A DNA stretch of 64,000 nt from Pontibacter flavimaris (GTDB lineage: Bacteria; Bacteroidota; Bacteroidia; Cytophagales; Hymenobacteraceae): NCBI RefSeq assembly GCF_001907195.1, contig NZ_LVWA01000005.1:372001-436000 (forward strand), in the 5' to 3' direction. The position numbers were made by a program, and so were the translations under genes. The notes under the pieces were generated by a model. It did no database searches, was not told the origin of the DNA, and saw only the letters and a program-made list of their open reading frames with translations. Position 1 is the first letter of the stretch, and every line of letters starts with the position of its first letter. Shown here piece after piece: positions 52,779-61,403 of the stretch.

Positions 52779-54464
52779 ATGAAAAGAAGTATAAAATATT
52801 TAACCTATACCGGAGCGCTTGCCGGGCTCCTGCTTACCACTGCCTGCAATGACGACTTTCTGGAGCGGCCGCCGCAGAACCAGATCTCTGATGCGACCTT
52901 CTGGAAATCCAAGGATGACCTGTCCAAGGCCTTGAATGCAGTGTACAGCCAGCTGACCAGAGAGGAAATTATTTACGACGACGGCAGCACGGACAATGCC
53001 TACGCGCAGTATCCTTGGGAAAGTGTGGCCACCGTGGTGTCGGCAGGCACGATTAATACCAACTCCAACGCGGGCTGGGGCTATACCGGCATCCGGCGCG
53101 CTAACCAGTTGCTGGAGAACGCCGATAACATTGAGATGGACGCGGAACTGCGGGAGCGCTTTAAAGCCGAGGCGAGATTCCTGCGCACCTGGTTCTACTG
53201 GGATATGGTGCTGCGGTTTGGTGATGTGCCGCTGGTTACGAGTACGCTGGGAGCCGGCGAGGAGGACGTGCCGCGCACGCCCCGCGCTGAGGTGGTGAAC
53301 TTCCTGCTTACTGAACTGACCCAGATTGCCGAGACGCTGCCTGTTGCTTACGGGGGCGGGGACTCGAACGAGAGAGGCAGGGTAACCAAAGGGGCTGCCC
53401 TGGCCCTGAAGGCCCGCATCCTGCTGAACGAAGCCAGCCCTCGCTTTAACACCGGTGACGCCAACAAATGGAAAGCCGCCGCAGATGCCGCCCAGGAAGT
53501 GATGGGGCTGGGTTATACTTTGTTTAGGGTGAACGAGGAAACAGGCAAAGACCTGGAAGACGACTACGCGGCATGGGTTGATTTTGCGGATTCTGAGGAT
53601 GAGAAAATCTTCCGCCTGGGCCTGCGCAGCTACGAAAAGCTTTTCCACCAGCAGTACGAGGGCAATAGTGAGGTGATCCTGGACCGCCAGTTTATCATGC
53701 AGGTGGATCCGCAGTGGAACAACACGTACCTGCCGCCAAGCATGCTGAACGGCTGGAGCTCCGTTACCCCGACCCAGAACCTGGTGAACGCTTATGGCAA
53801 CTACAAAACCGGTGGTCCTGCCAACATACTTGACCCTCAGGTGCGGGCAGATCTATACTTGAGTGAGAACCCTGCCTTTGCCAATGAGTACAGAAACCGC
53901 GACCCGCGCTTCTATGCCTCCATCATGTTTAACGGCAACCCCTGGAACGCTTTGGAAGACGGCTTTAAGTTTACCTGGCAGATCGGGGGAAGCAACAACT
54001 CCCAGACAGGCTATAACTTCCGCAAGCTGGTAGATCCGCAGGCGCATCGGGAGAACATTGATAACCACGCCAACATCATTCTGCTGCGCTATGCGGAGGT
54101 GCTGTTAAGCTACGCCGAGGCCATGAACGAATACAGCGGCCCCGATGCCACCGTTTACGCCGCACTGAATGAGGTACGCGAAAGGGCTGGCATGCCTCCT
54201 GTGGATGAGGCCGTATACAACAGCAAAGAGAGCCTGCGGGAGCTGATTCGCAACGAGCGTCGCATCGAACTGGCCCTGGAGGGGCAGCGCTACATGGATA
54301 TCCGTCGCTGGGAAATCGCGCCTGAGGTGATGGAGTCTATTCATGACATCCGCAACAAGCTGGTGCAGGCCAGGACCTGGTACGACAAGTTGTACCTGAT
54401 GCCGGTGCCGCAGTCGCAGATCGACCTAAGTGACCAGGTACTGACACAGAATCCGGGTTACTAA
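52779..54464 (+). CDS. SusD/RagB-type glycan-binding lipoprotein 1
   Basis: The ATG at 52779 gives 561 residues starting MKRSIKYLTYTGALAGLLLT with lipobox TTAC; the region upstream to 52746 lacks a signal. SusD features are DDFLERPPQNQISDATFWKS, LNAVYSQL, the TPR-rich helices (GYTGIRRANQLLENAD, KAEARFLRTWFYWDMV), and the C-terminal RYAEVLLSYAEAMNE and RNERRIELALEGQRYMDIRRW. It forms the lid over its SusC partner and binds the glycan at the cell surface. It is the second gene of the pair. Confidence 0.96.
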   Translation: MKRSIKYLTYTGALAGLLLTTACNDDFLERPPQNQISDATFWKSKDDLSKALNAVYSQLTREEIIYDDGSTDNAYAQYPWESVATVVSAGTINTNSNAGWGYTGIRRANQLLENADNIEMDAELRERFKAEARFLRTWFYWDMVLRFGDVPLVTSTLGAGEEDVPRTPRAEVVNFLLTELTQIAETLPVAYGGGDSNERGRVTKGAALALKARILLNEASPRFNTGDANKWKAAADAAQEVMGLGYTLFRVNEETGKDLEDDYAAWVDFADSEDEKIFRLGLRSYEKLFHQQYEGNSEVILDRQFIMQVDPQWNNTYLPPSMLNGWSSVTPTQNLVNAYGNYKTGGPANILDPQVRADLYLSENPAFANEYRNRDPRFYASIMFNGNPWNALEDGFKFTWQIGGSNNSQTGYNFRKLVDPQAHRENIDNHANIILLRYAEVLLSYAEAMNEYSGPDATVYAALNEVRERAGMPPVDEAVYNSKESLRELIRNERRIELALEGQRYMDIRRWEIAPEVMESIHDIRNKLVQARTWYDKLYLMPVPQSQIDLSDQVLTQNPGY

Positions 54465-54505
54465 CGCTCCCTGAAGAGGGTTCTAGCTTATACTTGAAGC
54501 AGTGC

Positions 54506-54546
54506 AGCGGGTGGGTGCCGGAAACGGTACTCACCCGCTTTTTTTA
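54506..54546 (+). terminator. Rho-independent terminator after susD1
   Basis: AGCGGGTG (54506-54513) pairs with CACCCGCT (54532-54539), with an inner CCG/CGG stem and GAAA loop; TTTTTTTATA follows. Confidence 0.85.
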
Positions 54547-54683
54547 TATGGCTATACTTTAGTTGATCACTGGGGAGGCAGCATATCGTAGACCGTTGTT
54601 TAAACTTGTATTATTTAGAGGTGCCTTCAGCAGATGTATTTTTTCCGGGGAACTATCTGCATTATCAGAACCAGAAAATATTT

Positions 54684-54714
54684 AAGGCCTTACGAAAACG
54701 CCAAGTAAGGCCTT
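54684..54714. repeat. AAGGCCTTAC hairpin upstream of susC2
   Basis: Perfect 10-bp arms 54684-54693 and 54705-54714, without a T-run. It ends 2 bp before palindrome P4. Confidence 0.6.
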
Positions 54715-54716
54715 GA

Positions 54717-54726
54717 CAAACGTTTG
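54717..54726. promoter_or_regulatory. CAAACGTTTG palindrome P4
   Basis: Same class as P1-P3, 60 bp upstream of O4. Confidence 0.5.
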
Positions 54727-54785
54727 CACATATTATAATCTATAAAAGATTAGTGATTACCATGGTATTTTGATAAGTTAATCGA

Positions 54786-54801
54786 TGTGTTTTCGTGCAC
54801 A
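54786..54801. promoter_or_regulatory. Operator-like palindrome O4 (TGTGTTTTCGTGCACA)
   Basis: Outer bases TGTG/CACA and central TCG are as in O1-O3. It ends 41 bp before the susC2 start. Confidence 0.6.
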
Positions 54802-54842
54802 TCTATTTCTTTCCTAAGTCAAATCCTAAATCACTAACCTTT

Positions 54843-57800
54843 ATGAAAAGTATGAGCAAGATTTACCAAGGAGGTAGGGCGCTTCTTTTTCGGATACGCT
54901 GTCTGGAAAAGATAAACGGCCTAAAGACCATGCCAGTGCTGCCGGTGCTGCTATGTGTATTTTGTATTTTTGGCGTGTCTGCTGTTGTTAATGCCCAGGC
55001 GCAGCGGCAGGTGAGTGGAAAGGTAGTGGATGAGAAAAGCCAGCCCCTGGTTGGGGTGACGGTGGTGGTGAAGAACAGCCCCACGGGAACGGCTACGGGA
55101 GCAGATGGTGGTTTTAGCATCAGCGCTGCCCCCACAGATGTGCTCGTCTTGTCTTATATCGGCTATTTGACGCAGGAGGTACCTGTAGGCAACCAGGCTA
55201 CCCTCAGCATTACCATGAAAACCGATACCAAAAACCTGGAGGAAGTAGTGGTAGTGGGCTATTCAAGCAAGTCCCAGTCGGAACTGGTAAGCTCGGTGTC
55301 GGTGGTGAGCGGACAGGAACTGCGCGACGTAACTACCAACAACACCGCCGCCATGCTGCAGGGCAAGGCCTCCGGTGTTACCGTGTCCAGTGCCAGCGGC
55401 CAGCCCGGCGAGGCGCCCAAAGTACGCATAAGGGGGACAGGCTCCATCTCGGCCAGCGCCGACCCGCTGTACGTGGTGGATGGGGTGATTGGCGGCACAG
55501 CCAACCCAACAGACATTGAAAGTATAACCGTGCTGAAGGACGCCGCCGCGACAGGCTTGTATGGCTCGAGAGCGGCCAACGGGGTGATAGTCATCACTAC
55601 CAAGCGCGGCAGGGCTGGCAAAACGCGGGTATCTTACAACGGCACCACCGGTGTGAGCCAACGCACTACCGGCAACTTCGAGGTGATGGACGGCCAGCAG
55701 TTGTTTGACCATACCAGCCGCATGTACCAGAACGACTACACGGGCAAGCGCAACAACCACATCGCTACCTTAAGCAAAACAACGCCTAACCCGTCAGAGG
55801 CAGACATTAATGCCTATCTGACTTCCAAAAACTTCCCGCTTAGCTATGGAGATTTTGCCAGCGGTGTGCTGCCCACGCAGCCGGGCAATACCAACTGGCT
55901 GGACGAGGCTTTCCGCACCGGCATCACCAATAACCACCAGCTTTCGGTGTCCGGCGGATCGGAGAAAACCAGGTTCTACATCAGCGGAAACTACTTTCAG
56001 GAGGAGGGCACGGTGGTGAACACCAAGTATGAGCAGACCAACTTCCGGGCGAACATCGACCATGACATCAACGACCAGCTCACGCTCACAGCCCGGGTAA
56101 ACACGCAGTTCTCCAACCGCAGTAACGACCCTTCGGGCGCCATTTACCAGTCCTTCATCAACATGCCCTGGGATAATCCTTACAACGAGGATGGCACCAT
56201 CCGGTATGTGGACGCCAACACCGTAGGCTGGTATGGCCGCGATAAGAGCAATTTTCTGTACACCAGCCAGTATAACTACAACCGCAACAGGGGCCAGTCG
56301 CTGGACGGGGACCTGAAGCTGGAGTATAGAATCACGGATTGGCTCGCTTTCTCCACCACCAACCGCTACTCTGCGGACAACTCACGGGGCGAATCCAACA
56401 ACGACTCGCGCACGCCTGGCGGTAAGGCAAACAATGGTTCTTTGAGCAACTCTTACGGTTATAGCAACAGCTTCCTGACCTCTAACCTCCTCACTACCAA
56501 CCACCAGTTTGGGTCGCATAACCTTCGCGGCATTCTGGGTGCTGAGTACCAGAAGAACTACACCGACGGCATGAACGCGTCGGGGCAGGGGATTTTCCCG
56601 GGCCTGGAGGTGCTGGACGCCGTGGCGACGCCGGTGGACATTGGCGGGTATAAGACCGAGAGCAAGTTTATGTCCGGCTTCCTGAACGTGGACTACGACT
56701 TTGACAGCCGCTACTTTGCCACCGTTTCTTACCGGCGAGACGGTTCTTCCCGCTTTGGCCGCGACAAGCGCTTCGGTGACTTCTACTCCGTGGGCGCAGC
56801 CTGGGCCATCTCTAGTGAAGATTTCTTCCAGGGCTTGTCCTCTACGGTAAACCTGCTCAAGCTCAGAAGCAGCTACGGCACTACCGGCAACGCGAACATT
56901 GGTGATTTTGAGGCTGTGGACCTGTACCAGTTTAACGTGCAGTATGCCGACCTGCCGGGCGGCTTCCCGCGCCGCCTCGTGAACCCGGATCTGACCTGGG
57001 AGAAAGCCCATACCTTTGATGTGGGGTTGGAAATTGGCCTGTTCAATAGAATCGATCTGTCGCTGGATTTCTACAACAGAACCAACAAAGGCATTCTGCA
57101 GCAAGTGCCGCTTTCCTCGGCCACCGGTTTTTACTGGCAGACGCAGAACATCGGCTCGGTTAGAAACCGCGGTCTGGACATCGAGTTGAGCACGAAGAAC
57201 TTGCAAGGTGGCCTGGCCTGGGAGACTGACTTTAATATCTCCTTTAACCGCAACGAGGTGCTGGAGCTCTACAACGGGCAACCGATTGACCAGGGCAGCC
57301 AGCGCATTGAGGAAGGCAGGCCGATTGGTTCCTGGTTTATGCAGGAGTGGAAAGGCGTGGACCCGGCTACCGGCGACCCGCTTTGGCTCCTGAAGAAGTA
57401 TGATGCCGATGGCAATTTTGTGCAGGACACAGTGACCAACTCCTATAACAGTGCCACGAGGGTATACACCGGCACTACCACACCTAAGTTTGCAGGCGGT
57501 ATGCGCAATACCTTTGCCTATAAGAACTTCACACTATCAGCCTTTTTGAATTTTGTGTACGGCAACAAGGTGTACAACTACAACCGCGAGCTTTTCGATG
57601 CCGACGGGGCTTATCCTACTTACAACAGCATGGTGCTGCAGGATGGCTGGAGCCGTTGGGAAAAGGAGGGCGACGTGGCCACGCATCCGAAGGCAGTGCT
57701 GAACGGCAACAGAGCTTCTAACAAAGTATCGTCCCGCTACCTGGAGGATGGCAGCTACCTGCGCCTGCGCAACGTGACGCTGTCCTACAACCTGCCGGAG

Positions 57801-57977
57801 GCTGTTTCCAACCGCATAAAAGCAGAGAACATCCGCCTGTTTGTAAGCGGCGACAACCTGTGGACCTGGACCGACTTCTCCGGCATGGACCCGGAAGTGG
57901 ACCTGACCTCCGGCTACTCCACTACCCGCTACCCGGGCAGCAAGAAACTTATGTTCGGCGTTAACATCGACTTTTAA
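54843..57977 (+). CDS. SusC/RagA-type TonB-dependent outer-membrane transporter 2
   Basis: I start at the ATG at 54843 (MKSMSKIYQGGRALLFRIRC), 1044 residues; the frame continues upstream only to a GTG inside operator O4. A hydrophobic signal (VLPVLLCVFCIFGVSAVVNA) precedes a regulatory-like domain (VSGKVVDEKSQPLVGVTVVV), the box VVVVGYSSKSQSELVSSV, plug (IRGTGSISASADPLYVVDGV, ATGLYGSRAANGVIVITT) and barrel. The N-terminal domains of SusC1 and SusC2 are close, pointing to duplication, while plug and barrel differ. It pairs with the SusD at 57995. Confidence 0.96.
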   Translation: MKSMSKIYQGGRALLFRIRCLEKINGLKTMPVLPVLLCVFCIFGVSAVVNAQAQRQVSGKVVDEKSQPLVGVTVVVKNSPTGTATGADGGFSISAAPTDVLVLSYIGYLTQEVPVGNQATLSITMKTDTKNLEEVVVVGYSSKSQSELVSSVSVVSGQELRDVTTNNTAAMLQGKASGVTVSSASGQPGEAPKVRIRGTGSISASADPLYVVDGVIGGTANPTDIESITVLKDAAATGLYGSRAANGVIVITTKRGRAGKTRVSYNGTTGVSQRTTGNFEVMDGQQLFDHTSRMYQNDYTGKRNNHIATLSKTTPNPSEADINAYLTSKNFPLSYGDFASGVLPTQPGNTNWLDEAFRTGITNNHQLSVSGGSEKTRFYISGNYFQEEGTVVNTKYEQTNFRANIDHDINDQLTLTARVNTQFSNRSNDPSGAIYQSFINMPWDNPYNEDGTIRYVDANTVGWYGRDKSNFLYTSQYNYNRNRGQSLDGDLKLEYRITDWLAFSTTNRYSADNSRGESNNDSRTPGGKANNGSLSNSYGYSNSFLTSNLLTTNHQFGSHNLRGILGAEYQKNYTDGMNASGQGIFPGLEVLDAVATPVDIGGYKTESKFMSGFLNVDYDFDSRYFATVSYRRDGSSRFGRDKRFGDFYSVGAAWAISSEDFFQGLSSTVNLLKLRSSYGTTGNANIGDFEAVDLYQFNVQYADLPGGFPRRLVNPDLTWEKAHTFDVGLEIGLFNRIDLSLDFYNRTNKGILQQVPLSSATGFYWQTQNIGSVRNRGLDIELSTKNLQGGLAWETDFNISFNRNEVLELYNGQPIDQGSQRIEEGRPIGSWFMQEWKGVDPATGDPLWLLKKYDADGNFVQDTVTNSYNSATRVYTGTTTPKFAGGMRNTFAYKNFTLSAFLNFVYGNKVYNYNRELFDADGAYPTYNSMVLQDGWSRWEKEGDVATHPKAVLNGNRASNKVSSRYLEDGSYLRLRNVTLSYNLPEAVSNRIKAENIRLFVSGDNLWTWTDFSGMDPEVDLTSGYSTTRYPGSKKLMFGVNIDF

Positions 57978-57994
57978 TTCAAAATCCCTGAGCC

Positions 57995-59488
57995 ATGAAA
58001 TTTAAATTCAGAAACTATATATATCCTGCCATACTTTGTGCAGCAGTGCTGGCTGGTTGCTCCGATAACCTGGACGTACAGCCTTACGACGGCCTGACCA
58101 TCGACCAGACCACGGGCACGCCCGAAGGCCTGAAGGCCGCCACCATCGGCAACTATAACTACATCAAAGACCCCTACTATACCCGTAACTTCCACATGCT
58201 GGTGGAGTACCCCAGCGACAATGTGGCGCTGAGCGGCACCACCACCGACCCGCTCTTCTACGCCTACAACTACCAGCACCTGACGGCCATGTCAATCACG
58301 GGTAACTTCTTTCGGAAGGCATACCAAGCCATCTATGGCACCAACGTGGTGATTGAGAAGCTACAGGAAGGGCAGTCGGCGGAGCTGGACCAGGTGCTGG
58401 GCGAGAACTACTTTCTGCGGGCCATGGTGCACTTTGACCTGGTAAATATCTTCGGCCGACCCTATGCGCAGGACGGAGGCGCCTCGCCGGGGGTGATGAT
58501 CCGCAACAACACCGACATTAACGACCTGCCGCCGCGCAGCACCGTGAAGGAAGTATACGAGTTTGTCATCGGGGACCTGGAGAAGGCGGCCAGCCTGATG
58601 GGCAGCACGAAGAGCAGCAGCTTTGCCTCTAAAGAGGTAGCCCAGGCACTTTTGTCGAGGGTATACCTGTACATGGAGAACAACGAGAAGGCCATCGAGT
58701 ATGCCGACCTGGTGATCAACTCCGGCCGCTATACCTTGCTGCCGACCGCTGATTTGCCCAACTACTTCACTTACGCCAACGAAACCAACCGCGAGACCAT
58801 CTTCGCTATCAAGCACACGCTGCAGGACGACCGGACCTGGGGTTCGCTTGGGTCGTTGTACCTCAACGATGGCATGGGCTATGGCGAGATGTATGCTTCG
58901 GAGAGCTACCGCAACCTGATCGATAAGTTTGAGGAGGACAAGCGCCGTGCGTTTATCGTGCCGGTGTATGAGAAAAACGCGGATGGCTCTATTAAGAAGG
59001 GAGCAGACGGCAAGCCGGTGCTGGCAGCCCGAAACGGTTATCAGAAATACTACATCACCAAGTACTCTTACCAGGAGGGGGTAGTGACGCTGAGCTCGCC
59101 GGTGTACCTGCGCCTGGCCGAAATGTACCTGAACCGCGCCGAGGCCAACGCCAAGCTGGGTAACGACGAAGCGGCGCTGGAGGACGTGAACCTGATCCGC
59201 AGAAGGGCCGGCTTATCGGGCGAGGCGCTGTTTTCTGCCTCTAACATGATGGGTTATACTTCGGTGCTGGATGTGGTGCTGGATGAGCGCCGCCTGGAAC
59301 TAGCCTGGGAGGCGCAGCGCAAGTATGATGTGTTCCGCAACAAGCGCACGATGGTGCGCAACTACCCGGGTACGCACCTGCCATCCGGATCGAACGTGCA
59401 GGAGATTCCTTACACCCACCCGCGTGTGGTATACTTCATTCCGGAGCAGGAAATCATCCTGAACCCGAAACTGGAGCAGAACCCATAG
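57995..59488 (+). CDS. SusD/RagB-type glycan-binding lipoprotein 2
   Basis: This 497-residue lipoprotein has signal and lipobox IYPAILCAAVLAGC. SusD hallmarks are DNLDVQPYDGLT, GENYFLRAMVHFDLVNIFG, LPPRSTVKEVYEFVIGDLEKA, YLRLAEMYLNRAEANAKLGN and VVLDERRLELAWEAQRKYDV. It starts 17 bp after susC2. It is shorter than SusD1 (561 residues) and shares little obvious sequence beyond family motifs, so the two pairs probably bind different oligosaccharides. Confidence 0.95.
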   Translation: MKFKFRNYIYPAILCAAVLAGCSDNLDVQPYDGLTIDQTTGTPEGLKAATIGNYNYIKDPYYTRNFHMLVEYPSDNVALSGTTTDPLFYAYNYQHLTAMSITGNFFRKAYQAIYGTNVVIEKLQEGQSAELDQVLGENYFLRAMVHFDLVNIFGRPYAQDGGASPGVMIRNNTDINDLPPRSTVKEVYEFVIGDLEKAASLMGSTKSSSFASKEVAQALLSRVYLYMENNEKAIEYADLVINSGRYTLLPTADLPNYFTYANETNRETIFAIKHTLQDDRTWGSLGSLYLNDGMGYGEMYASESYRNLIDKFEEDKRRAFIVPVYEKNADGSIKKGADGKPVLAARNGYQKYYITKYSYQEGVVTLSSPVYLRLAEMYLNRAEANAKLGNDEAALEDVNLIRRRAGLSGEALFSASNMMGYTSVLDVVLDERRLELAWEAQRKYDVFRNKRTMVRNYPGTHLPSGSNVQEIPYTHPRVVYFIPEQEIILNPKLEQNP

Positions 59489-59513
59489 GTACCAAAGTAT
59501 AAAATAAATGCTG

Positions 59514-59560
59514 CAGGTGGATAAGGTCTCCAAGTATAGGGGAGCTTGTCCACCTGTTTT
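59514..59560 (+). terminator. Rho-independent terminator after susD2
   Basis: CAGGTGGA...TCCACCTG outer stem with an inner GTCTCC/GGGGAG stem, followed by TTTT. The AGTATA hexamer lies in the loop. Confidence 0.7.
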
Positions 59561-59591
59561 ATGTGATTCTATTTTAAACCAACAAATATAA

Positions 59592-60932
59592 ATGTACCCT
59601 AAAACAAAGTATAAACTCGGTGTGGCGTGTATGGCCCTGTTTCTGATGGGCTGCAAGGCGAATGAAAACACCGTAGTTCATGGCCAGCAGGCAGCGGAAA
59701 CAGTCGCTGCTTCTGAGCATACTGCCGTCGTGCCGCTGGCAGGAAATACCTGGAAATCGACGAAAGAAAAGGCAGGCGGAAGTATAGGCGAAGAGGGCAT
59801 CACCAACTGGACTGATGAACAGGTATACTTTACCACTTACGCCCGGGTAGTAAAGCCTGGCACCATGAAAGTATGGCTGAACCTGCGGGTGTCCGAAGGA
59901 AAGACCAAACTCGAACTGGAGACGCTGGGGAAGAGCAAGACTATAACCGTACAAGGCAATACGCTGCAGGAACATTACGTAGGGGAGTGGCAGGTGGCTG
60001 ATACGGGTTACGTGGCCTTCCATATTAAAGGGCTAGCTAAAAAAGGAAGCACCTTTGCAGACGTGGCAAGTATAAAACTGGCCGGGGAGGCGATTGATGC
60101 GGGCACAACCTATGTAAAGAACAACGAGGGCAACTTCTTTTACTGGGGCCGTCGCGGCCCGTCGGTGCACCTCAATTACCCGCTGCCGGAAAACACCGAC
60201 GTGGAGTGGTTTTACAACGAGGTAACCGTGCCGGAGGGTAACGACGTGATCGGCTCTTACTTTATGGCAAACGGCTTTGCGGAAGGCTATTTCGGCATAC
60301 AGGTGAACACTGAAACCGAGCGGCGCATTTTGTTCTCCGTCTGGAGTCCTTTTACTACGGATGATCCCAAGGAGATTCCGGATGATCAGAAGATACAGTT
60401 ACTGAAGAAAGGTGACGGCGTATACACCGGCGAGTTTGGCAACGAAGGCTCGGGCGGACAGAGTTTCCTGAAGTATAACTGGAAAGCCGGCACTACCTAC
60501 AAATTCCTCTTGCAGGGCAGGCCGAGTGGAAACGAACATACTACTTATACCGCCTATTTCTTTGCACCTGAGCAAAACAACTGGCAATTGATTGCCAGTT
60601 TCCGACGTCCCAAGACCAACACCTACCTCAAGCGCACGCACTCTTTCCTGGAAAATTTTATTCCGGAGTATGGCGATGTGGAGCGCAAGGTGCTCTTTTC
60701 CAACCAGTGGGCACGCGACGTAAACGGCAACTGGATTGAGCTCAGCAGAGCGCAGTTCACAGCCGATAACACCGCCCGTGTCGGCTACCGGATGGACTAT
60801 GGCGGCGGGCAGTCGGGCAAGGACTTTTACCTGCGCAACTGTGGCTTCTTCAGCGACTACACGCCCATGCGCAGCTGGTACGAGCGGCCCACGACTGGCA
60901 AAGCACCGCAGATCAACCTGGAGAGTTTATAG
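59592..60932 (+). CDS. DUF5077/DUF3472 lipoprotein
   Basis: This 446-residue protein has lipobox LFLMGC (Cys21). An N-terminal sandwich of DUF5077 type (about 45-170: VPLAGNTWKSTKEK, YFTTYARVVKPGTMKVWLNL) precedes a DUF3472 domain (about 185-440: WFYNEVTVPEGNDVIGSYFM, GYFGIQVNTETERRILFSVW, TAYFFAPEQNNWQLIASFRR, YLRNCGFFSDYTP). Neither domain has a shown activity known to me; they often occur near SusCD pairs. It is probably surface-exposed and carbohydrate-binding. A terminator separates it from susD2, so it may be expressed separately. Confidence 0.87.
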   Translation: MYPKTKYKLGVACMALFLMGCKANENTVVHGQQAAETVAASEHTAVVPLAGNTWKSTKEKAGGSIGEEGITNWTDEQVYFTTYARVVKPGTMKVWLNLRVSEGKTKLELETLGKSKTITVQGNTLQEHYVGEWQVADTGYVAFHIKGLAKKGSTFADVASIKLAGEAIDAGTTYVKNNEGNFFYWGRRGPSVHLNYPLPENTDVEWFYNEVTVPEGNDVIGSYFMANGFAEGYFGIQVNTETERRILFSVWSPFTTDDPKEIPDDQKIQLLKKGDGVYTGEFGNEGSGGQSFLKYNWKAGTTYKFLLQGRPSGNEHTTYTAYFFAPEQNNWQLIASFRRPKTNTYLKRTHSFLENFIPEYGDVERKVLFSNQWARDVNGNWIELSRAQFTADNTARVGYRMDYGGGQSGKDFYLRNCGFFSDYTPMRSWYERPTTGKAPQINLESL

Positions 60933-61074
60933 ACGGATAAGGGGAGTATAAGCTGGTGTAAAATAAACTGAAAACAGGTGCTCTTACGGAATTTATAGCG
61001 CAAGTGTCCTCGCTCGTGCTAAGTATAGCAGTGACCTCTGGCCGCTGTATGAATACCCTACAGCTGCCCATACT

Positions 61075-61212
61075 GCTGCTCCGGATTTGTAATCCGGAGC
61101 TTTTTAAAAGTGGATTTGTAATCCGCCTTTTTGCTGGTAGCTAAAGCCTATGCACTGCGGATTACAAATCCGCGGTTCCAATACTTTCGGATTGCAAATC
61201 CGAAAGAGCAGG
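61075..61212. repeat. Covarying palindrome array E10 (GGATT stems)
   Basis: TCCGGATTTGTAATCCGGA, GGATTTGTAATCC, CGGATTACAAATCCG and TTTCGGATTGCAAATCCGAAA. The inner stem is constant while the outer bases change together. Close relative of array E5. Confidence 0.8.
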
Positions 61213-61217
61213 TTCTG

Positions 61218-61283
61218 TTAAGAATCTTGGTTGAAGGGAGGTTAAGCTATTGCTACTGGCCACCAAGATCCTTTCAGGATGAC
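61218..61283. repeat. Long inverted repeat, CAGGATG family, copy 4 (left arm truncated)
   Basis: Only AAGAATCTTGG remains of the left arm. The right arm CCACCAAGATCCTTTCAGG is intact, followed by ATGACA. Confidence 0.7.
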
Positions 61284-61346
61284 AAAAACAGTATAACGAC
61301 ATAATCCTACTTCTGTAGCAGGGAAAGTTTAATGCTGTTGTAAAAC

Positions 61347-61383
61347 ACAAAGGCCGAAGTATAAACTATACTTCGGCCTTTGT
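61347..61383 (-). terminator. Terminator of the GH2 gene with AGTATA in the stem
   Basis: Perfect 17-bp arms 61347-61363 and 61367-61383 around a 3-nt loop. The top of the stem is AAGTATA/TATACTT. On the minus strand GTTTTAC follows. Confidence 0.8.
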
Positions 61384-61403
61384 TATACCTGCTTTCTGAG
61401 GTG

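Larger units (their letters stand above)
54465..54842. other. Regulatory gap between the two SusCD pairs
   Basis: 378 bp with a terminator, a leader hairpin (54684-54714), palindrome P4 and operator O4. No gene. The terminator shows that the second pair has its own promoter. Confidence 0.65.
60933..61403. other. 471-bp gap between convergent genes, with repeats
   Basis: It holds array E10, the fourth long inverted repeat and the terminator of the GH2 gene. No gene is seen. Confidence 0.7.

Noticed and set aside
54786..54842. GTG start at 54795 for susC2
   Set aside because: It lies inside operator O4; the ATG at 54843 gives a better leader.
9229..61212. CRISPR array as explanation of the repeated palindromes
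   Set aside because: Modules differ in stem sequence, spacing is irregular, there are no uniform spacers and no cas genes.
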